Origin: Bacillota bacterium
GTDB lineage: Bacteria > Bacillota > UBA4882 > JAAYXC01
Assembly: GCA_012516115.1 (NCBI GenBank)
Contig: JAAYXC010000304.1
Location: 1 to 9,890, forward strand
Reading direction: 5' to 3'
DNA: 9,890 bases
Shown: in pieces, positions 1-6,645 of the stretch
Layout of the letters: the number at the start of each line of letters is the position of its first letter
Numbering within the stretch: position 1 is the first letter of the stretch
Position numbers and translations under genes: made by a program
The notes under the pieces: generated by a model
Seen by the model: only the letters and a program-made list of their open reading frames with translations
The model's database searches: none
What the model was told of the DNA's origin: nothing

Positions 1-32
1 AGGCAGACGGCTCCGACCCGGCGGTGGGTTTC

Positions 33-56
33 GGCTCTTCGCTATTTTGTGTGGGT
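33..56 (+). repeat. ISL3 left terminal inverted repeat (IRL)
   Basis: 24 bp starting GGCTCTTCGCT. It pairs with the reverse complement of 1393-1416 with mismatches only at repeat positions 12 and 16. It is the transposase binding and cleavage end. Confidence 0.92.
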
Positions 57-145
57 AATAGAAAGTAAATAACTGTTAACTTTGGAAACCAGGCATTGCC
101 TATCAAGGTCAAAATGTGCTACGTTGCTGATATACGGAACAAGCG

Positions 146-151
146 AGGAGG
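146..151 (+). promoter_or_regulatory. Ribosome binding site of the transposase
   Basis: AGGAGG, 7 nt before the ATG at 159. It decides that start over the upstream in-frame TTG (96) and ATG (114). Confidence 0.7.
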
Positions 152-158
152 CGTCCGC

Positions 159-1349
159 ATGTTCAGCAACGAGAAGCTGTTCGAGATAGCCCTGAATCTT
201 CAAGAGCCGTGGTATGTCAAGCGGATTGAGTTCGACACAACCGCCGGTGAGCTCCATATGTACATCGACTTCCGTAAGGGCAGCCGGTTCCCTTGCCCGG
301 TTTGCGGCCAAGGGACGAAAGTCCACGACACCTTGGAGCAGACCTGGCGGCACTTGAACTTCTTCCAATATAAGGCCTTCATCCACAGCCGGACGCCGAG
401 GGCCGACTGCCCGGCGGACGGCGTCCGGCTGGTGAACGTGCCCTGGAGCCGGCCCGGCAGCGAGTTCACTCTGCTCTTCGAAGCCTTGGCCTTGGTGGCA
501 CAGATGCCTGTCGCTGCCGTGGCCCGCATCGTGGATGAGCACGACACGAGGCTTTGGCGGGTCGTCCACCATTACGTGGACATGGCCAGAGCGGCCGAAG
601 ACCACTCGCAGGTCCGGAACATAGCCATCGACGAAACGGCGTGTCTGCGTGGTCAGAGATACATCGCGCTGTTTCACGACACCGACGCGGGGCGCGTTCT
701 ATACGCCGTCCCCGGCCGGGAGGCTTTCACCGTCGGGTGTTTTGTCAAGGACTTGGAGGCCCATCACGGCAAGCCCGGTCGGATTGAAAACGTCGTCTGC
801 GATATGTCCGCGGCCTTTCTGTACGGGGTCGAGGCTCAATTCACCAATGCCACGATCGTGATCGACAAGTTTCATCTGATGAAGCTCATGAACGAGGCCC
901 TTGACGAAATGCGCCGTCAAGAGCAGCAGGAGGTGGAGGACCTCAAGCACAGCCGTTACATCTGGCTGAAGAACCAATCCAACCTGACCGCGGCCCAGAG
1001 ACGCCTCTTTGAAGATCTGAGCCAAAGGAACCTGAAGACCGCCCGGGCCTACCGGATGAAACTGGCGTTACAGGAAGGCTATCAGAGCCCCGACCGGGCC
1101 ACGGCCGAAGAGGGCCTGAAAAGACTCTACTGGTGGCTTGTCCATAGCCGCCTTGAACCTATGAAGGCGATGGCGGTTACGATCAAAGGCCACTGGAACG
1201 CAATACTCAATTACTTCGATCATCGCCGGACCACCGGAGCGCTGGAGGCGGCGAGGAACCGAGCTCGTGGATACCGAAACGTCAACAATCTCATTACCAT
1301 GGTCTACCCGATCGCCGGCAAGCTCCGACTCTCTCCGGCAGAGGTTTAG
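159..1349 (+). CDS. ISL3 family transposase
   Basis: A DDE transposase of 396 aa that catalyses cut-and-paste movement of the surrounding element. The N-terminal zinc-finger-like part carries a CPVC motif (C46, C49) and a further Cys about 35 residues on. The catalytic domain follows: D158 in IAIDETA, D215 in VVCDMSAAF, the family-typical IVIDKFHLMK stretch just after it, and E363 in GALEAARNRARGYRN near the C-terminus. That spacing and the helical insert before the last Glu are ISL3 hallmarks. The start at 159 is chosen because AGGAGG (146-151) lies 7 nt upstream. In-frame ATG at 114 and TTG at 96 would extend the protein but lack such a site. The frame is intact, with no frameshift, and the length is normal for the family. 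Confidence 0.93.
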   Translation: MFSNEKLFEIALNLQEPWYVKRIEFDTTAGELHMYIDFRKGSRFPCPVCGQGTKVHDTLEQTWRHLNFFQYKAFIHSRTPRADCPADGVRLVNVPWSRPGSEFTLLFEALALVAQMPVAAVARIVDEHDTRLWRVVHHYVDMARAAEDHSQVRNIAIDETACLRGQRYIALFHDTDAGRVLYAVPGREAFTVGCFVKDLEAHHGKPGRIENVVCDMSAAFLYGVEAQFTNATIVIDKFHLMKLMNEALDEMRRQEQQEVEDLKHSRYIWLKNQSNLTAAQRRLFEDLSQRNLKTARAYRMKLALQEGYQSPDRATAEEGLKRLYWWLVHSRLEPMKAMAVTIKGHWNAILNYFDHRRTTGALEAARNRARGYRNVNNLITMVYPIAGKLRLSPAEV

Positions 1350-1392
1350 CTGGAAACGGATTCGCGGTCCTTGAAGGCTGATTATGTTATCA

Positions 1393-1416
1393 ACCCACAC
1401 GAAACAGCGAAGAGCC
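1393..1416 (-). repeat. ISL3 right terminal inverted repeat (IRR)
   Basis: 24 bp whose reverse complement begins GGCTCTTCGCT and matches the left end at 22 of 24 positions. It marks the right boundary, 43 bp after the transposase stop codon. Confidence 0.92.
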
Positions 1417-1932
1417 GGGATCCTGAACCTTGAAAACCATCCCCTTCGCTTTCTCCAGGCCATCCGGAAGGGGCCATCCTTCAGTTCATAACCCGGCCGC
1501 CACCACAAGGTTGTGGGCGACAATGCTCCCATCCCACATATCTCTTCATCCGGAGGTACCCACGCTCCGGAGCCATTCAAGACCAAACTCGTCGTTTCAG
1601 CCGGCTGTTCTCCACCTCGTAGGGTTATTATCTCCGCGTCGACCTGGTGAAACCGGACGGCACGCGGGAAGTGATCTCCAGCGGGAGCAGGCTTGATCCT
1701 GACGCGCAACTTTTCTCGGGCACCAGGCTGCTCTCACCGGCTTGGCGCCTGGCAACTACCGGACCACGGTGATGCTCGCATCGGAATAAGGAGGAACCGC
1801 CGGAAACCGCGTTTCGGGTCCTCGTTACCTCCTGGCGCGTCTACGGGACATCGATTTTGCGGACTACGGCCTTTACGGACTTCGATATCGACCGGATCTT
1901 TCTTCAGACCAGGGGGGAGATTCGCCAAAACC
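1417..1932. other. Gene-poor region between the IS and the efp terminator
   Basis: About 515 bases without a convincing intact gene. Short open frames exist on both strands, but none has a good ribosome binding site with a recognisable protein. The stretch 1623-1789 reads like decayed coding sequence (listed separately). From about 1790 to 1930 one + frame stays open after the remnant's stop and contains a protein-like run, but it has no start. The rest looks like degenerate sequence, consistent with gene decay near a mobile element. Confidence 0.55.
1623..1789 (+). pseudogene. Possible remnant of the 3' end of a secreted/surface protein gene
   Basis: From 1623 a + frame reads GYYLRVDLVKPDGTREVISSG and on to about 1730, where it needs a frameshift. 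The shifted frame then reads LTGLAPGNYRTTVMLASE and ends in TAA at 1787-1789. 'LxxLxPGxYxxTV' is typical of the last strands of beta-sandwich domains in extracellular proteins such as carboxypeptidase-regulatory-like or Ig-like folds. A TAG lies directly before the first segment (1620-1622), so at least two lesions are needed. I see the two protein-like runs directly; the pseudogene and its type are inferences. It could be chance, or part of a gene broken before or by the IS insertion. Confidence 0.33.
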
Positions 1933-1960
1933 AAAAAGGGAGAGGCCCTGGGCCCCTCCC
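1933..1960 (-). terminator. Rho-independent terminator of efp
   Basis: Read on the minus strand, GGGAG and its neighbours (from 1960) pair with the complementary arm ending CTCCC at 1938. This gives a GC-rich stem of about 10 bp with a loop of about 3 nt, followed at once by five T (1937-1933) and a second T run a few bases on. It lies 8 nt after the efp stop codon and closes the minus-strand gene block. Confidence 0.88.
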
Positions 1961-1968
1961 TTCCTTGA

Positions 1969-2535
1969 CTATTTTCCCCCGACCCGTTTCAGGTACTCGC
2001 CGGTCCGGGTATCGACCTGGATCACATCGCCCACGTTGACGAAGAACGGCACGGAGACTACGGCCCCCGTCTCCAGGGTCGCCGGCTTGGAACCGCCGGT
2101 GGCGGTATCGCCCTTGAAGCCCGGAGCCGTATCGACCACCGTTAGTTCCACCGTATTGGGGAGGATGACCCCGATAGGGGAGCCCTGGTACATCTGGATC
2201 TCAACGACCATGTTTTCTTTGAGATATTTTACGGCGTCGCCCATCTTGTCGAGGCCGAGGCTGAGCTGGTCGTAACTCTCGGTGTCCATGAAGACGAAGT
2301 CGTCTTCCGCGCGGTAAAGGAACTGCATCTCACGCGTCTCCACCCGGGCCAGGTTGACCTTCTCGCCGGCGTTGAAAGTCCGCTCGATGACGTAGCCCGT
2401 TCTGATGTTTTTGAGCTTGCTGCGGACGAAGGCCGCGCCCTTGCCGGGCTTCACGTGCATGAACTCCACCACCGAATAGAGTTCACCGTCGATTTCGATC
2501 GTCAGACCGGTGCGAAAATCGTTCACCGAGACCAT
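1969..2535 (-). CDS. efp: Translation elongation factor P
   Basis: EF-P binds stalled ribosomes between the P and E sites and helps peptide-bond formation at consecutive prolines. At 188 aa it is standard length. The N-terminal KOW-like domain has the loop HVKPGKGAAF with K32 at its tip, the position that is post-translationally modified in many bacteria (5-aminopentanolylated in B. subtilis); no modification enzyme is seen in this window. Two OB-fold domains follow. The C-terminal one carries the family pattern LETGAVVSVPFFVNVGD and VDTRTGEYLKRV. The ATG at 2535 (MVSVNDFRTG, close to the usual MISVNDFRTG) has a GGGAGG site just upstream. The neighbour on the 5' side is pepQ, a conserved pairing in Firmicutes. 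A candidate promoter in the 68-nt gap and a terminator after the gene suggest it can be transcribed alone. Confidence 0.98.
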   Translation of the reverse strand: MVSVNDFRTGLTIEIDGELYSVVEFMHVKPGKGAAFVRSKLKNIRTGYVIERTFNAGEKVNLARVETREMQFLYRAEDDFVFMDTESYDQLSLGLDKMGDAVKYLKENMVVEIQMYQGSPIGVILPNTVELTVVDTAPGFKGDTATGGSKPATLETGAVVSVPFFVNVGDVIQVDTRTGEYLKRVGGK

Positions 2536-2571
2536 CCGGATCCTCCCTTTCCACTTCCTGATGCCGGCCTT

Positions 2572-2601
2572 ATTCTATCACAACCCTTTCTTCCCTGTCG
2601 A
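2572..2601 (-). promoter_or_regulatory. Candidate sigma-A promoter for efp
   Basis: On the minus strand TCGACA (2601-2596, one mismatch to TTGACA) and TAGAAT (2577-2572, one mismatch to TATAAT) are 18 nt apart. They lie in the pepQ-efp gap, about 37 nt before the efp ATG. Transcription would start near 2565. It is seen from sequence only; read-through from pepQ is equally possible. Confidence 0.45.
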
Positions 2602-2603
2602 GG

Positions 2604-3698
2604 CTAAAGGACGAGAAGTTCTTTGGGGCTTTTCGTCAGGTTCCGGTAGCCGTCCTCCGTCACCACCACGAGGTCCTCGATCCGGACCCCGAAACGTCCC
2701 GGGAGGTAAACGCCGGGTTCCACGGTAAAGACCATCCCGGAACGGATCTCCCCTTCGGAGGTGGGGGAAAGCCGCGGTTCCTCGTGGACCTCCAGGCCCA
2801 CCGCGTGGCCCAGGCCGTGGCCGAAAGCCTCGCCGTAACCGCCTTCTTTAATGTGATTGCGCGCCACGGCGTCGACCGCCCGGGCCACGGCCCCGGCGCG
2901 GATGGCCTCCAGCGCCCGTTCTTGCGCCGCCAGCACAAGACCGTAGACGGTCCTCTCTTCTTCCCCCACCCGGCCCAGGGCCACCGTCCGGGTCATATCC
3001 GAGGCATACCCCCGCCAGACGGCCCCGAAATCCACCACCACCATCTCCCCGGCGGCCAGGCGCTTCTCACCGGGCGTGGCATGGGGCAAAGCCCCGCGCG
3101 GCCCGGAGGCCACGATGCTCGGAAAGGCCATCCCCTCGGCGCCTTCCCGTCGGAGGAGATATTCCAACTCCACGGCCAGATCGCGCTCCGAGACGCCCGG
3201 CCGGAGAAGAGGGAGAAACCGCGTCCAGACCCGGTCGTTGATGGCCGCCGCCGCGGCGATAAAGGCCAGCTCCTCTTCGTCCTTGACCGCCCGGAGCTGC
3301 TCCACCACTCCCCTGATCGGCACGAGCCGCCCGGCGGGGACGTTTCGGGTAAGGGTTTCGTAGGCCGCCAGGGTCCAGTGTTCGGCCTCCAGACCGATGC
3401 GTTCTCCACCTTCTTCTTTGAGCCAGGCGGCAAACTCGGGAAGCAGACGGCGTTCCACGATGCGAAGCTCCCAGGCGGGCGCTTCCAGACGGGCCTGTTC
3501 CCGGAAGCGGAAGTCGGTGAAGAGGATGAGTCTTCTCTCATCGACGAACAGAAACCCGTCATCACCGGTGAAACCGCTCAGATAACGCCGGTTCGCCGGA
3601 GCGGCGACCACCATGGAAACGAGCCCCAGCTCCTCCATCCGGCGGCGGAGGAGGGTCAGCCGCGAAGGAAAGGAAAACCCCTGCGCCCCGTTCTCCAT
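2604..3698 (-). CDS. pepQ: M24 family Xaa-Pro peptidase (aminopeptidase P / prolidase type)
   Basis: A 364-aa cytoplasmic metallopeptidase predicted to cleave X-Pro bonds in peptides, releasing proline-containing fragments during peptide turnover. Residues 10-130 form the creatinase-like N-terminal domain (NRRYLSGFTGDDG near 37). Residues 140-360 are the pita-bread catalytic domain. All five dimetal ligands are present: D223 (VVVDFGA), D234 (YASDMTRT), H298 (GHAVGLEVHE), E327 (FTVEPG) and E341 (VRIEDLV), with the catalytic-site H305 also in place. The ATG at 3698 is preceded by a GGGGGAAG site. The gene starts 13 nt after the gltX stop, so the two are probably co-transcribed, and efp follows. 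Sequence alone cannot separate aminopeptidase P (X-Pro-peptide) from prolidase (X-Pro dipeptide), so the symbol follows Clostridia usage. Confidence 0.94.
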   Translation of the reverse strand: MENGAQGFSFPSRLTLLRRRMEELGLVSMVVAAPANRRYLSGFTGDDGFLFVDERRLILFTDFRFREQARLEAPAWELRIVERRLLPEFAAWLKEEGGERIGLEAEHWTLAAYETLTRNVPAGRLVPIRGVVEQLRAVKDEEELAFIAAAAAINDRVWTRFLPLLRPGVSERDLAVELEYLLRREGAEGMAFPSIVASGPRGALPHATPGEKRLAAGEMVVVDFGAVWRGYASDMTRTVALGRVGEEERTVYGLVLAAQERALEAIRAGAVARAVDAVARNHIKEGGYGEAFGHGLGHAVGLEVHEEPRLSPTSEGEIRSGMVFTVEPGVYLPGRFGVRIEDLVVVTEDGYRNLTKSPKELLVL

Positions 3699-3711
3699 CT
3701 TCTTCCCCCGT

Positions 3712-5187
3712 TCAACCCAGGACTTCCCGGGCCTTGTTTATCCGGTCGAGACAACGCTCCCGACCGATGGCCGCCAGGGTCTCGAAGATCCCCGGGGTGG
3801 CCGTACGGCCGGAGACGGCCACCCGCAGGAGCATAAAGACCTCGCCGTCTTTCAGTCCGAGTTCGCGGGCGATGTTCCGCAGGGCCGGCTCGAGGGAGAC
3901 CTCGTCGAAAGAAGGCAATTCGGCCAAGACCACCGCCGCGCGTTCCAGGACCGCGCGGGCCGCCTCCGGCGAGAGTTTCTTCCCCAAAAGCAGTTCCGGC
4001 GCGGGAGCGGGAATCTCATCTTCGAGGAAGATCCCGAACTGCTCGGGCGCGTCGGTAAGCAAATGGATCCTCTCCCGCAGTAGAGGGGCCACCCGGACGA
4101 CCCGGGCGAACCGTTCCGGGGGGCAAGGATCGGGCAGGAGCCCGGCCCGTTGCAAAAAAGGTAAACAACGGCGGGCCAGTTCTTCCGGGGTAAGAGAACG
4201 AATATAAACTCCGTTAAACCAATCCAGTTTCTCCGGGGAGAAGGCCACCGGCGTCTTGCTCACCCGCTCCAGGGAAAAGGCGGCCACGGCCTCCGCGGCC
4301 GTAAAGATCTCCCGTTCCTCCGGCGGATGCCAGCCCAAAAGGAGGAGAAAGTTGAAGAGAGCCTCGGGGAGATATCCTTTCTCCCGGTATTCACGGACGC
4401 TGGTTGCTCCATGGCGTTTACTGAGTTTCCCCCCTCCGCTCGGGTTGAGGAAGACCGGAAGGTGGGCGAAGAGCGGTGGTTCCCACCCGAAAGCGGCATA
4501 AAGGAGGATATGCCGTGGGGTGCTGGGAAGCCATTCGTCCCCTCGCAGAACGTGGGTAATACCCATAAGGTGGTCATCGACCACCGCCGCCAGGTGATAG
4601 GTGGGGAAACCGTCGGACTTGAGGAGGACCATATCGTCGAGGAGACGGTTGGCGACGGTGATCTCCCCCCGGATGGCATCATGGAAGGTGGTCTCGCCGG
4701 TAAGGGGCATCTTGAACCGGATGACCGCCTTCTCGCCCCGCCGCAGGGCGGCTTCCGCCTCCGCGGCCGGAAGGTCGCGGCAGCGGCGGTCGTAACCCAC
4801 GATCTCGGCCTTGGCCGCCTGCTGGGCCGCGCGGAGGGCGGCCAGCCGTTCCTCGCTGCAGAAGCAATAATAGGCTTTACCCTCCTCCACCAGCCGCTCG
4901 GCATGGGCCTGGTAGATATGCAGCCGTTCCGACTGGAGATACGGACCGCAGGGACCGCCCACATCCGGCCCCTCGTCCCAGTCGAGTCCCAGCCAGCGCA
5001 GGCTGTCCATGATATCGGCCAGGGCATCCGGGACCAGGCGCGCGCGGTCGGTGTCTTCGATGCGCAGGATGAACTGCCCGCCGGTGGCCCGGGCCAAGAG
5101 CCAGTCGTAGATGGCCGTGCGGGCCCCGCCGATGTGGAGGTAACCGGTGGGGCTGGGGGCGAAACGCACGCGTACGGGTTTATCCAT
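3712..5187 (-). CDS. gltX: Glutamyl-tRNA synthetase
   Basis: Charges tRNA-Glu with glutamate using ATP; in many Firmicutes the same enzyme also misacylates tRNA-Gln for later amidation by GatCAB (not tested here). At 491 aa it is a full-length class I synthetase, not the short GluQ form. The HIGH-type motif is LHIGGA (HIGG 18-21, after FAPSPTG), the GDEWLPSTPRH block is near 216, and the KMSKS loop is KLSKR (254-258). Between them, C108-x-C110 and C136-R-D138 resemble the zinc site, with Asp in place of the last His. The C-terminal anticodon-binding region ends in the usual LLRVAVSGRTATPG and DRINKA stretch. The start at 5187 is preferred over an in-frame TTG at 5232: it has GGAGG 10 nt upstream, and the extra 15 residues look unlike the family. 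pepQ follows 13 nt after the stop. A 162-nt gap with an inverted repeat separates it from mtaD. Confidence 0.97.
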   Translation of the reverse strand: MDKPVRVRFAPSPTGYLHIGGARTAIYDWLLARATGGQFILRIEDTDRARLVPDALADIMDSLRWLGLDWDEGPDVGGPCGPYLQSERLHIYQAHAERLVEEGKAYYCFCSEERLAALRAAQQAAKAEIVGYDRRCRDLPAAEAEAALRRGEKAVIRFKMPLTGETTFHDAIRGEITVANRLLDDMVLLKSDGFPTYHLAAVVDDHLMGITHVLRGDEWLPSTPRHILLYAAFGWEPPLFAHLPVFLNPSGGGKLSKRHGATSVREYREKGYLPEALFNFLLLLGWHPPEEREIFTAAEAVAAFSLERVSKTPVAFSPEKLDWFNGVYIRSLTPEELARRCLPFLQRAGLLPDPCPPERFARVVRVAPLLRERIHLLTDAPEQFGIFLEDEIPAPAPELLLGKKLSPEAARAVLERAAVVLAELPSFDEVSLEPALRNIARELGLKDGEVFMLLRVAVSGRTATPGIFETLAAIGRERCLDRINKAREVLG

Positions 5188-5197
5188 CGAGACGAAT

Positions 5198-5202
5198 CCT
5201 CC
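5198..5202 (-). promoter_or_regulatory. Ribosome binding site of gltX
   Basis: GGAGG on the minus strand, 10 nt before the ATG at 5187. It fixes the gltX start and excludes the 15-codon upstream extension. Confidence 0.65.
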
Positions 5203-5259
5203 GTTTAAGTAGGATGGGTTGGCATGACGCAAGCCAAAAGGCCACGGAGGACGGTCACG

Positions 5260-5325
5260 AACTCACCCCCTCAGTCCCTTCTCTTCGGCCGAAGAGAGGG
5301 GGAAACCATGGGCCGGGGGTGAGTT
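5260..5325. repeat. Compound inverted repeat between mtaD and gltX
   Basis: The outer arms 5260-5270 (AACTCACCCCC) and 5315-5325 are perfect 11-bp inverted repeats. Inside lies a perfect 16-bp palindrome at 5281-5296 (CTCTTCGGCCGAAGAG) that can extend by about five more pairs (5276-5280 with 5297-5301, one G-T) when read on the + strand. No T run follows on either strand, so it is not a standard intrinsic terminator. It sits in the gltX leader. Possible roles include a processing or attenuation structure, or a small dispersed palindromic element. Confidence 0.6.
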
Positions 5326-5349
5326 TAAAGCCGTCGAACTCCGGGCAAT

Positions 5350-6639
5350 TTAACCTACCAGACTTCTCCCCAGCCTCTCCGCCTCGCGCATGATCCGTTC
5401 TTCGTCGAGGCGGGTGAACCGGCCGTCGCGCAGGAGGAACTCGCCGTCCACCATGACGTCGGTCACGTCCGCGAACCCCTCCGCAGCATAGACGAGGTGG
5501 GAGATCGGATCGTGACCGGGGACGAGATGTGGCCGGTGGAGGGAGAGCATGATGAGATCCGCACGGAAACCGGGGGTGATCTGTCCGATCTTTTCCGCGA
5601 GCCCCAGAGAGGCCGCCCCGCCCACGGTGGCGAAGCGCAGGGCCAGGCCGGCCGGGATGGCGGTGGCGTCCTCTTCCCGGACTTTATGGATCAGAGCCGC
5701 CAGGCGGACCTCCCGGAAGAGGTCGAGGTTGTTGTTGCTGGCCGCCCCATCGGTCCCGAGGCCCACGGTCACCCCGGCCTTATGGAGGGCGGAGATGGGC
5801 GCGATCCCCGAGGCCAGCTTGAGGTTGCTCCCCGGACAGTGGGCCACCCCGACCCGGTGACGGGCGAGGACGGCGATGTCCCCTTCCTCCAGCCATACGC
5901 CGTGGGCCAGAAGGACGGGCCGGGAGAAGACACCGAGCTCCGCGAGGTGGGCGACGGGGGTCTTGCCGGTCCGCGCCCGCATCTCCTCGTTCTCCCGTCT
6001 GGTCTCGGAGACATGGATATGAAGGGCCAGATCCTCCTCGGCCGCCGCGGCCACGACTTCACGGAGGAAACCATCCGGGCAGGTATAGGGCGCGTGGGGG
6101 CCGAGCATGGTGGTAATCCGACCGCCCGCCGCCCCCCGGTAGGCACGGGCGAACTCCACCCCGGCGGCCAGATCCTTTTCGGTTTTGGCCGGATCGAGGC
6201 CGATCAGCCCCCGCGCCAGGACGGCCCGGATCCCGGCTTCCTCCACCGCCCGGGCCACCTCTTCCATGAAGAAATACATATCGGCGAAAGTGGTGGTCCC
6301 GGAACGAAGCATCTCCACGATGGCAAGTAAACTCCCCCAGTAGACATGTTCCGCGGTGAGCTTGGCCTCGGCCGGCCAGATACGTTGGCTCAACCATTCC
6401 TGGAGGGGTAGATCGTCCCCATAACCGCGAAAGAGGGTCATGGCCGCATGGGTGTGGGCATTGACCAGGCCGGGCATAACGATCTTCCCGGCCGCCTCTA
6501 TCCGCTCATCCGGCGTCCAACCCGCCGGGGGGGATCCCACCGCGGCGATGATCCCGTCCTCTACGGCCACGTCCGCATCGACCATGGGCACGAGTTCCGG
6601 GCCGGTCAGGACCAGGCCGTGTTCGAGCAAAAAACGCAA
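5350..6639 (-). CDS. mtaD: S-adenosylhomocysteine / 5'-methylthioadenosine deaminase
   Basis: An amidohydrolase-superfamily enzyme of 429 aa that removes the adenine amino group from SAH and 5'-methylthioadenosine, giving S-inosylhomocysteine or 5'-methylthioinosine plus ammonia. The metal centre is seen as H62 and H64 (NAHTHAAM), H209 (HIHVSE) and D297 (GTDGAASNNN). Substrate and catalytic residues are E91, H182 (GPHAPYTCP) and E212. The small beta-sandwich of the fold is formed by both termini (1-55 and about 370-429, with the FRADLIML strand). The start is TTG at 6639, six nt after the stop of the deacetylase gene, with AAAGGG upstream overlapping that gene's end; translational coupling is likely. 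A 6-bp GC stem (6666-6671 with 6681-6686) precedes it. Being close to ahcY on the same strand argues for SAH rather than a generic hydrolytic role. Related cytosine or guanine deaminases are less likely given the SETRRE and GSNLKLASG motifs. Confidence 0.93.
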   Translation of the reverse strand: MRFLLEHGLVLTGPELVPMVDADVAVEDGIIAAVGSPPAGWTPDERIEAAGKIVMPGLVNAHTHAAMTLFRGYGDDLPLQEWLSQRIWPAEAKLTAEHVYWGSLLAIVEMLRSGTTTFADMYFFMEEVARAVEEAGIRAVLARGLIGLDPAKTEKDLAAGVEFARAYRGAAGGRITTMLGPHAPYTCPDGFLREVVAAAAEEDLALHIHVSETRRENEEMRARTGKTPVAHLAELGVFSRPVLLAHGVWLEEGDIAVLARHRVGVAHCPGSNLKLASGIAPISALHKAGVTVGLGTDGAASNNNLDLFREVRLAALIHKVREEDATAIPAGLALRFATVGGAASLGLAEKIGQITPGFRADLIMLSLHRPHLVPGHDPISHLVYAAEGFADVTDVMVDGEFLLRDGRFTRLDEERIMREAERLGRSLVG

Positions 6640-6645
6640 TCCTCA

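Larger units (their letters stand above)
33..1416 (+). mobile_element. Complete ISL3-family insertion sequence
   Basis: A 1384-bp element bounded by 24-bp inverted repeats at 33-56 and 1393-1416 that match at 22 of 24 positions; both ends begin GGCTCTTCGCT. It contains a single intact transposase gene on the + strand. End sequence, size and transposase type all fit the ISL3 family, which transposes by a DDE enzyme. ISL3 elements normally create an 8-bp target duplication, but the flanks here (25-32 and 1417-1424) do not match, so the original target site has probably been altered or recombined. The intact gene and near-perfect ends suggest a fairly recent, possibly still mobile copy. Confidence 0.92.

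Noticed and set aside
1..1470. A minus-strand gene starting near 1440 that would continue across the IS into 1-32 if the flanks were joined
   Set aside because: The joined frame is open, but only about 19 codons can be read and one junction in three would be in frame by chance.
1068..1709. 213-codon minus-strand open frame spanning the IS right end
   Set aside because: Its first half overlaps the transposase and crosses the IS boundary. There is no family motif and no convincing start signal.
2784..5208. Long open frames on the + strand opposite pepQ and gltX (2784-3836 and 4327-5208)
   Set aside because: They are antisense to genes with complete family motifs, their composition is Arg/Pro/Gly-rich, and they lack ribosome binding sites and recognisable domains. 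High GC explains their openness.
5188..5349. T-box riboswitch in front of gltX
   Set aside because: No T-box core sequence and no terminator/antiterminator pair were found; only the compound inverted repeat is present.
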